Positions 34,455-39,386 of a DNA stretch of 39,386 nt are shown here, one piece after another. The stretch is from the NCBI RefSeq assembly GCF_016082275.1, contig NZ_MOWM01000059.1:1-39386 (forward strand). Direction: 5' to 3'. The notes beneath the pieces are model-generated. The model had not been told where the DNA came from and searched no databases. It was given only the letters and a program-made list of their open reading frames with translations. Position numbers and translations under genes: made by a program. How positions within the stretch are numbered: the first letter of the stretch is position 1; each line of letters starts with the position of its first letter. Source of the DNA: Variovorax sp. E3 (lineage in GTDB: Bacteria; Pseudomonadota; Gammaproteobacteria; Burkholderiales; Burkholderiaceae_C).

Positions 34455-35209
34455 TTGGGCGCGGTCGGCAGCAGGCCGAGCCGGCTTCGGATGCGGGCCA
34501 GCAGGCCGGGTTGAACGGTGTCGCGGGCCAGCGCGACGGGGCGGCTGTCGGTGAGCGGCAGCACCGAGTCGGGCGCGGAAGGCGCGGCGGCGACAGCAGC
34601 AACAGCAGCAGCAGCGGCGGGTTGGGCGGCCTGTCGCGCGCCTTCGAGCAGGTCGGCGCGCCGGAGGTCGGCCAGAAAGTCGAGGCAGTCCTGCGGCGCC
34701 AGGCCCGAGCGCTGGCGAAGGAGCTGCAGCGAAGTGGGGCGCCCGGTCATCAGCGTGGCCAGCCGGATGCGCGCCGGCGTTTCGAGCAGCGCGGCGGGCG
34801 GCCAGCGCAGCAGGCGGAATTCTTCGTCTTCGGCGATGTGCCCGTCAGGCGCCGCCAGGCCCAGCCCGCGCGCGTGGACGACCATCGCGCCCAGCCGATT
34901 GAGCGTGTGTTCCAGCTCGTCGGCATGCAGCGGCAGCGGCAGGAAATGGCCGCCGCGCGGCGAATCGGCCGGGCCGACGGCCAGCACCGGCACGGCGACG
35001 GACGGCGCGGCGGCGTCGGTGGGCACCTGCTCGCCCACCACCCGCAGGTCGGCCTGCGCGGCTTTCCAGGCCCAGTGCTGGTGTGTGCGGTGGTCCAGCA
35101 GGCGCACCAGGGACTTGAACAGCAGCTCTTCCCTGGGCGGCAACCCCTCGACGCTGAAGCTTAGCAAGGCGCGTTGGCCTCTGGTCGCGGGGGTGGCTGC
35201 TGTCGTCAT
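34451..35209 (-). CDS. Uncharacterised partner of the GTPase, with winged-helix-like C-terminal half
   Basis: A 252-aa cytoplasmic protein I cannot name. Residues 1-130 are mixed, with a FSVEGLPPREELLFKSLVRLLDH start and a HTLNRLGAMVVHARGL segment. Residues about 145-195 (RIRLATLMTGRPTSLQLLRQ, then APQDCLDFLADLRRADLL) have the pattern of a winged helix, as found in regulatory partners of GTPase/roadblock loci. An Ala-rich linker and a basic tail (LARIRSRLGLLP) follow. It is first in the operon and coupled by ATGA to the GTPase. It may be a scaffold linking the switch to its target. Confidence 0.75.
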   Translation of the reverse strand: MTTAATPATRGQRALLSFSVEGLPPREELLFKSLVRLLDHRTHQHWAWKAAQADLRVVGEQVPTDAAAPSVAVPVLAVGPADSPRGGHFLPLPLHADELEHTLNRLGAMVVHARGLGLAAPDGHIAEDEEFRLLRWPPAALLETPARIRLATLMTGRPTSLQLLRQRSGLAPQDCLDFLADLRRADLLEGARQAAQPAAAAAVAAVAAAPSAPDSVLPLTDSRPVALARDTVQPGLLARIRSRLGLLPTAPK

Positions 35210-35581
35210 GGCTGGCGCGCGTGACGGGTGGGGGCCACAGATGGCACCGACAGGGAGCGAATAGGCCGATTTGAATGCAACTTAGGCTCTTTGGAGAATT
35301 TCGATGGAAGCGACGCGAAAAGCACCGGCCGAAACGAGGTCCAAGGTTGTATCAATATGTGCTGGCGTCGAAAATATAACACCTGTTGCAAATAAAAACA
35401 CAAGATTACGGAGCGAGTTTTTTGGTGCCGACCGGGCGCTCGTTCATCGACGCCGTGTCTTCACGTAGGCCGATCTCCCAAGCCGGGTTTGCCCCGCTTC
35501 GGCGGAATTAGCATGGAACGCACCTGCCGTGGAAGGCAGAGGTTTCTTCATCGATCCATGCTTTTTTCAAAGGAAGACGTC
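35210..35581. other. AT-rich divergent promoter region of the GTPase operon and the YSC84 gene
   Basis: About 370 bp without a gene. From roughly 35270 to 35420 the base composition falls well below the surrounding GC level. On the minus strand TTATATTT with an upstream TTGTGT is a possible promoter for the GTPase operon, at about 150 bp from its first ATG. The part from 35420 to 35581 is GC-rich and carries the AAAGGAAG ribosome site of the lipoprotein gene. Confidence 0.5.
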
Positions 35582-36166
35582 ATGAAAACCCTGAATCTCC
35601 GGATGCTCGCGGTTTCGTCCGCCGTGGTCCTGTCCAGCATCGCTTTCGTGGGTTGCACCACCACGCGGCCGCAGGATCAGGCAAGCAGCGCCTCGTCGCG
35701 CACGTCCATCGACGCACAGGTCGACGCCTCGCTGTCCAAGCTCTATGACTCCGTGAAGGGCTCGCGCGAGCTGGTCGCGCGCTCCAGCGGCGTGCTGGTG
35801 TTTCCCGCCGTGGTGGGGGCCAGCATGGGCGTGGGCGCCGAGTACGGGCGCGGCGCGCTGCGCGTGAACGGGCGCACGCAGTCGTACTACAGCACCACCT
35901 CGGGCTCGCTCGGCTTCCAGGCCGGCGCGCAGTCGAAGGCGGTGGTCTATGTGTTCACCACGCAGGCGGCGCTCGACAAGTTCCGCAACAGCAAGGGCTG
36001 GACGGCCGGCGCCGACGCCACGGTGGCGGTGGCGACCATCGGCGCCAACGGCAGCATCGACACCAACACCCTGCGCCAGCCGGTGGTGGGCTTCGTGATG
36101 ACGAACGTGGGGCTGGAAGCCGGCGTTTCGCTGTCGGGGGCGAAGATCACCGAGATCCAGCTCTGA
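35582..36166 (+). CDS. YSC84-related lipoprotein
   Basis: A 194-aa lipoprotein of the YSC84/SYLF group, which binds phospholipid membranes. The signal peptide ends in the lipobox FVGC (Cys25). A short Gln/Ser linker leads to the SYLF region: LYDSVKGSRELVARSSGVLVFPAVVGASMGVGAEYGRG, then SLGFQAGAQSKAVVYVFTT and the C-terminal GLEAGVSLSGAKITEI. Start ATG 35582 follows AAAGGAAGACGTC; upstream codons of the frame are not signal-like. It probably sits in the periplasm-facing outer or inner membrane. The physiological role is unknown. Confidence 0.92.
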   Translation: MKTLNLRMLAVSSAVVLSSIAFVGCTTTRPQDQASSASSRTSIDAQVDASLSKLYDSVKGSRELVARSSGVLVFPAVVGASMGVGAEYGRGALRVNGRTQSYYSTTSGSLGFQAGAQSKAVVYVFTTQAALDKFRNSKGWTAGADATVAVATIGANGSIDTNTLRQPVVGFVMTNVGLEAGVSLSGAKITEIQL

Positions 36167-36181
36167 TGACTCTGGCGGCCT

Positions 36182-36205
36182 GACCGCGCGCGAGCCGCGC
36201 GGGTC
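36182..36205. terminator. Imperfect GC hairpin between convergent genes
   Basis: GACCGCGCG pairs with CGCGCGGGTC with one bulged base, between the YSC84 stop (36166) and the ParB-like gene stop (36220). No T-run is present. Confidence 0.4.
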
Positions 36206-36219
36206 GGCTGGGTAAGGGG

Positions 36220-37056
36220 TTACTGGCCGAGCCGCGCCTGCAGCTCGGCCACCTGCTGGCGCAGCACGGTGTTTTCGGCGGTCAGCCGGATCACGCGCTC
36301 CTTCAGCAGCTGCATCGTCTCGACTTCATTGGCCTGCGGATCGTCGGCCACCTCGGCCGGCTCCTCGCGCGGCTTCTTCTTCGAATCGCGCACGCGCTTG
36401 GCGGCCTGCTTGAGCTCGTCCTTGCCGGCGTTGGCGGCAGTGACTTGCTCTTCAGCCGGCAGGGTGGCCACGGCCGCGGCGGTGTTGATGGAAATCACGC
36501 CCGACTTCACGGCCGCCACCAGCTCAGGCGCGGCCTGCTTCTGGATCTTCTCGATCATCACGACCTGGCTGCTGCTCAGGCGCGCGGCGCGGGCAATGGC
36601 CTCGCGGCTGTTCAGCGGGGCGGGCGGGGGCAGGGGCGTGGTGCCGTCTTCGCCCTCGGCGGGCGTGCCGGCCGGGGTGTCGACGTCGAAAGGCGCATCG
36701 GAGTCAGAAGCCGCCGACGCCGTGCGGGCCCGCTGCTCGTCCACGATGTCTTTCTTGCGCAACGCCAGCACGCCGCGCAGGAAGTCCGAGATGCTGCGCC
36801 GGCCCAGGTGCTGGTCGATCATCCACAGGTGCACGTCGTCCATGGTCTTGAAGCGCGTGTTCTGCACCGTCTGGAACGGCAGCCCGTGCTTCTGGCAGAT
36901 GCCGTAGCGGTTGTGGCCGTCGACCAGCACGTCCCCCCACAGCACCAGCGCGTCGCGGCAGCCTTCGTTCAGGATGCTGCGCTCCAGTGCTTCGTACTCC
37001 TCCGGCGTCAGTGGGTCGATATAGGCTTTGAGTTCTTCGTTGACGACGATGTTCAT
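36220..37056 (-). CDS. Orphan ParB-like N-terminal domain protein
   Basis: A 278-aa protein. Residues 1-90 are a ParB/Srx-like fold (YIDPLTPEEYEALERSIL, then LVLWGDVLVDGHNRYGI, the ParB-box-like segment, and VHLWMIDQHLGRRSI). A Pro/Asp-rich linker follows (about 110-150). Next come an HTH-like segment (REAIARAARLSSSQVVMIEKI) and VKSGVISINTAAAVATLP, then a basic region (KRVRDSKKKPREEP) and a C-terminal coiled coil (LLKERVIRLTAENTVLRQQVAELQ). No ParA or parS site is visible nearby. It is probably a chromosomal regulator or a plasmid-derived relic rather than the segregation ParB. Confidence 0.85.
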   Translation of the reverse strand: MNIVVNEELKAYIDPLTPEEYEALERSILNEGCRDALVLWGDVLVDGHNRYGICQKHGLPFQTVQNTRFKTMDDVHLWMIDQHLGRRSISDFLRGVLALRKKDIVDEQRARTASAASDSDAPFDVDTPAGTPAEGEDGTTPLPPPAPLNSREAIARAARLSSSQVVMIEKIQKQAAPELVAAVKSGVISINTAAAVATLPAEEQVTAANAGKDELKQAAKRVRDSKKKPREEPAEVADDPQANEVETMQLLKERVIRLTAENTVLRQQVAELQARLGQ

Positions 37057-37201
37057 GGGTACGGGGTCGGGGAGAGGGCGGGATTCTAGTTGGTGGCCGT
37101 TGGCGAGGGCCTGTCTCGCTTTCGGCCGCTCAAACGTCTAAGGGGTAAGAGATAGGGGAGGAGCAACTGGGAAAGCCAGGCCTTTTTCTGTCAAAAAGTA
37201 G

Positions 37202-37222
37202 TAATAGTTCTCATTTGCATTA
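37202..37222. promoter_or_regulatory. Fur-box-like site upstream of the FecI-type sigma gene
   Basis: On the minus strand the sequence reads AATGAGAACTATT, matching 10 of 13 positions of the Fur core AATGATAATCATT. It lies about 30 bp before the sigma-factor start, in a short AT-rich stretch. This predicts iron repression of the siderophore locus. The match is judged by eye. Confidence 0.6.
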
Positions 37223-37249
37223 TCTAGAATGAACACTTCAGGAGTACCC

Positions 37250-37780
37250 ATGGACATGTCGCTGCAGCCATCCGAGCCCACGCTGGGGGAGGTCTTCATC
37301 GCAAACCGTGCCCAGCTCCAGCGCGTTGCGCAAAAAATCGTCCGCACCGCGGACCTGGCCGACGAAGTGCTGCAGGACGCCTACCTCAAGCTCGCCGACG
37401 GCGCCGCCGTGCGCGATGTGCACAAGCCGCTGGGCTACTGCTGCCAGGTCGTGCGCAACGTGGCCTTCGACTACCACCGCCACCATTCCGTGGAGGCCAG
37501 CTACCGCACCTACTGCGAGGACGTCGAACTCGTGAGCCCGCCCAGCAACGACGCGCCGGAGCGCGTGCTCGACGGCCGGCAGGCGCTGGCCGTGATCGAC
37601 CGCGTGCTCGACGCGCTGCCCGCGCGCACCCGCCTGGCCTTCGAGCTCAACCGCATCAGCGGGCTGACCCAGCGCGAGATCGGCGTGCGCCTGGGCTGCT
37701 CGGCCACGCTGGTGAACTTCATGATCAAGGACGCCGACGCCGCCCTGGAAAGCTGCCGCTACCTCGTTCAGGGCGACTGA
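37250..37780 (+). CDS. FecI-type ECF RNA polymerase sigma factor
   Basis: Extracytoplasmic-function sigma factor, 176 aa. Region 2 covers roughly residues 12-85 (RVAQKIVRTADLADEVLQDAYLKLADG, CQVVRNVAFDYHRHHSVEASYR). Region 4 covers 112-172 (VLDALPARTRLAFELNRISGLTQREIGVRLGCSATLVNFMIKDA). The chosen start is ATG 37250, 5 bases after the AGGAG site at 37240-37244; the earlier ATG at 37229 lies across the operator. A Fur-box-like site precedes it. A FecR N-terminal fragment, MbtH and NRPS accessory genes follow, so it most likely activates the siderophore cluster under iron limitation. Confidence 0.92.
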   Translation: MDMSLQPSEPTLGEVFIANRAQLQRVAQKIVRTADLADEVLQDAYLKLADGAAVRDVHKPLGYCCQVVRNVAFDYHRHHSVEASYRTYCEDVELVSPPSNDAPERVLDGRQALAVIDRVLDALPARTRLAFELNRISGLTQREIGVRLGCSATLVNFMIKDADAALESCRYLVQGD

Positions 37781-37814
37781 GTTTCAAATTCTCCATCGGC
37801 GATACGATGCGCCG

Positions 37815-38057
37815 ATGACAAAGGACACGGATCACGACCCGGTCTGGCAGGCCGCATGGACCTGGGTGCGCCGCCAGCACGAACGCGGCGCCTTCGACGA
37901 CGCCGCCACGCGCGACGAATTCGCGCAATGGCTTGCCGCCAGTCCCCTTCACCGAAAAACCTACGACGAAGCGGGCCGCCTCTGGCTGCTCGTGGGCCTC
38001 GTGCCGCCCGTCAACGACGTTCCGCCGCCCGAAGCGGGCGACGCCGTGCGCCACTAG
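37815..38057 (+). CDS. DUF4880-only protein (FecR N-terminal domain, rest absent)
   Basis: An 80-aa protein made only of the cytoplasmic DUF4880 domain: AAWTWVRRQHERGAFDDAATRDEFAQWLAASPLHRKTYDEAGRLW. Full FecR anti-sigma/activator proteins are about 320 aa with a membrane helix and a periplasmic FecR domain; here the chain ends after a Pro-rich tail. It starts 34 bp after the sigma gene. It could bind the sigma factor without any surface signal, consistent with control by Fur alone. Whether it inhibits, activates or is inert is unknown. Confidence 0.85.
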   Translation: MTKDTDHDPVWQAAWTWVRRQHERGAFDDAATRDEFAQWLAASPLHRKTYDEAGRLWLLVGLVPPVNDVPPPEAGDAVRH

Positions 38058-38060
38058 CGC

Positions 38061-38080
38061 CGGCTGCCGCGCGGCAGCCG
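38061..38080. promoter_or_regulatory. 20-bp perfect GC palindrome in the sigma/MbtH gap
   Basis: CGGCTGCCGC followed at once by its reverse complement, 3 bp after the DUF4880 stop. It would form a very stable hairpin. No T-run follows, so it may be a transcript-stability or attenuation element and not a terminator. The remaining 38081-38216 should carry the promoter used for mbtH. Confidence 0.5.
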
Positions 38081-38216
38081 CGCGACGACTAAACACCGGC
38101 GCCCGCGCGCCGTCATGTATCGCAAAGGGAAGACGCTTCCGCTTTGCCGCATGAACCATGCGCGAAACGTGCGAGGCCTCTTGCCTGTCGTCTCAACAAC
38201 CCCAAGAGGACCGCAC

Positions 38217-38459
38217 ATGTCTACCAGCTGCTTCGACCGTGAGGACGAGACCTTCATCGTTCTCGTCAACCACGAAGAGCAATACTCGATCTGGCCGCAA
38301 TGGAAGGCCGTGCCCGGCGGCTGGAAGGCCGTCGACGGCGTGCAGGGCGACAAGAAGACCGTGCTCGACTACGTCGAGAAGAACTGGACCGACATGCGTC
38401 CCAAGTCGCTGCGCGACTGGATGGCGCAACAAGAAAGCGCCCCTGCCGCCGCTGCCTGA
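38217..38459 (+). CDS. MbtH family NRPS accessory protein
   Basis: An 80-aa MbtH-like protein that binds and activates adenylation domains of nonribosomal peptide synthetases. The hallmarks are present: CFDREDETFIVLVNHEEQYSIWP, the VPGGWKAVDG loop and the WTDMRPKSLRDWM end, with all the conserved tryptophans. The C-terminus has a short Ala-rich extension. Start ATG 38217 follows AAGAGGACC. It lies 159 bp after the FecR-like fragment and 7 bp before the thioesterase gene. Confidence 0.95.
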   Translation: MSTSCFDREDETFIVLVNHEEQYSIWPQWKAVPGGWKAVDGVQGDKKTVLDYVEKNWTDMRPKSLRDWMAQQESAPAAAA

Positions 38460-38466
38460 AGCGCGC

Positions 38467-39210
38467 ATGCAGGCGACCCTTTCCCTGCTGTGCCTGCCGT
38501 GCGCGGGCGCCAGCGCCACCATGTACCTGCGCTGGCGGCGCCTGCTGCCGCGCTGGATCGAGGTCGTGCCGGTCGAGCTGCCCGGCCGGGGCGGGCGCCT
38601 GGGCGAGGACTTCGTTCAAGACTTCGATGCATTGGTTGCGCAGCTGTGCGCCGAGCACGACACCGCCTTGCGCGGCAACTTCGCGCTCTTCGGCCACAGC
38701 ATGGGTTCGCTGCTTGCGTGGGGCATCGCGCAGCGGCTGCGCGCCATGGGCCGGCCGTTGCCGCGCGCGCTGCTGGCGTCCGGCAGTGCCGCGCCCGCGC
38801 ATCGCGACCCCGACCGCTTCGTCGACATGAACAACGACGAGGCCCTCGTCGGCGACCTGCGCAAGCAGGGCGGCACGCCCGAAGAACTCTTCGACAGCCC
38901 CGAGCTGCTGCGCATGACGCTCGACACCCTGGCCGCCGACTACCGCGTGTGCGAGAGCTTCGCGCACCGGGGCAGCGAGCCCTTGCCGGTTCCCCTGCAT
39001 GTGTTCGCGGGGCGCGACGACGACATCGAGCCGTGGCGCATGCAGGCGTGGTCCGCCGAGACCGCGCACGAGGACGGCTTCACGCTCGATTGGTTCGAGG
39101 GCGGCCACTTCTTCATCCGGCAGTACGAGGCGCGGGTGCTCGCCGCGCTGACGCAGCGCCTGGCCCGGTCCGTGGCGGGAGGAGCCCATGCGCCTCGTGC
39201 CCTTGCATGA
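38467..39210 (+). CDS. Type II thioesterase (NRPS-associated)
   Basis: External thioesterase of 247 aa that clears misprimed carrier domains. LLCLPCAGASATMYLRWRRLL opens the fold, the nucleophile motif is FGHSMGS, LFAGRDDDIEP-like HVFAGRDDDIEPW carries the Asp, and WFEGGHFFI the catalytic His. Start ATG 38467 is 7 bp after mbtH. The last 23 bp overlap the phosphopantetheinyl transferase gene, indicating coupled translation. Its place beside MbtH supports an NRPS siderophore pathway. Confidence 0.93.
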   Translation: MQATLSLLCLPCAGASATMYLRWRRLLPRWIEVVPVELPGRGGRLGEDFVQDFDALVAQLCAEHDTALRGNFALFGHSMGSLLAWGIAQRLRAMGRPLPRALLASGSAAPAHRDPDRFVDMNNDEALVGDLRKQGGTPEELFDSPELLRMTLDTLAADYRVCESFAHRGSEPLPVPLHVFAGRDDDIEPWRMQAWSAETAHEDGFTLDWFEGGHFFIRQYEARVLAALTQRLARSVAGGAHAPRALA

Positions 39211-39386
39211 CCTGCTGCCGCTGCCGGCGGGCATCGAAGTCCATCGCCTGGACCTGAACCTCGATGCGGAAGAAGACGGCGTTGCCGATGCGCACGTGCC
39301 CGACGAGCACGTGCGCGCCCGGCGCTTCGTGCGGCGCGCCGACCGCGCGCGCTTCATGCAGGCCCGCGCCGCCGTGCGCCGCCTGC
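39188..39386 (+). CDS. 4'-phosphopantetheinyl transferase, partial (runs off the window)
   Basis: The first 66 codons are visible, beginning with MRLVPLHDLLPLPAGIEVH from ATG 39188. HRLDLNLDAEED, then HVRARRFVRRADRARFMQARAAVRRL matches the N-terminal half of Sfp-type transferases (LsxxERxRAxRFxxxxDRxRFxxARAALRxLL). These enzymes load phosphopantetheine onto carrier domains. The catalytic acidic residues lie beyond the window edge. It overlaps the thioesterase gene by 23 bp. Confidence 0.85.
   Translation, partial: MRLVPLHDLLPLPAGIEVHRLDLNLDAEEDGVADAHVPDEHVRARRFVRRADRARFMQARAAVRRL

Overview
The window is high-GC chromosomal DNA that looks like a betaproteobacterium of the Comamonadaceae, most likely Variovorax or a close relative. 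The basis is the protein flavour (E. coli-type long ArgG, the folC-dedD-cvpA-purF-metZ order typical of Betaproteobacteria, HU with a Lys/Ala/Pro tail, the start of a Variovorax/Cupriavidus-like lipopeptide siderophore cluster) and a nested palindromic intergenic repeat that I recall from Variovorax genomes. The assignment rests on recognition, not on a search.

Layout. (1) 65-6383: a sulfur-compound uptake block. It holds three MetQ/NlpA-type binding proteins, one MetN-MetI transporter whose ATPase lacks the usual C-terminal regulatory domain, a shrunken acireductone-dioxygenase-like cupin, and an NtaA/DszA-type flavin monooxygenase translationally coupled to the third binding protein. (2) 6490-10651: a LysR regulator, two aldo/keto reductases and an alpha/beta hydrolase. 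(3) 10672-12042: a three-gene operon (DUF2975 membrane protein, YozG-like XRE regulator, TonB-like single-pass protein) behind a near-perfect palindromic operator. (4) 12134-19374: housekeeping genes: YbaK deacylase, DUF6348, plsY, ridA, a retropepsin-like protease, yajQ, murB, a glycine-rich-domain protein, argG and ppnP. (5) 19488-27510: a repeat-rich secreted protein, an ArsC/Spx-like protein, folC, dedD, cvpA, purF, metZ and gltX. (6) 27547-28721: tRNA-Ala(GGC), tRNA-Glu(TTC), tRNA-Asp(GTC), then an HU-type protein. (7) 28812-32892: small hypotheticals, a 5'-nucleotidase lipoprotein and a DUF418 membrane protein. (8) 33040-35209: a GTPase/roadblock operon resembling an actinobacterial conservon without its kinase. 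(9) 35582-37056: a YSC84 lipoprotein and an orphan ParB-like protein. (10) 37250-39386: a Fur-box-preceded FecI-type sigma factor, a FecR N-terminal fragment, MbtH, a thioesterase and the start of a phosphopantetheinyl transferase. This is the front end of an NRPS siderophore cluster that runs off the window.

The most striking anomaly is a cluster of single-base indels. Four genes between about 19.99 and 27.45 kb (a secreted Gly/Tyr-rich protein, folC, dedD twice, gltX twice) are broken by frameshifts, while I saw none in the flanking 19 kb and 12 kb. Because folC and gltX should be essential, local sequence or assembly error is the first explanation, and real decay with copies elsewhere is the second. 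The most interesting intact biology is the GTPase/roadblock switch, the reshaped methionine/sulfur uptake block, and the iron-regulated siderophore locus.
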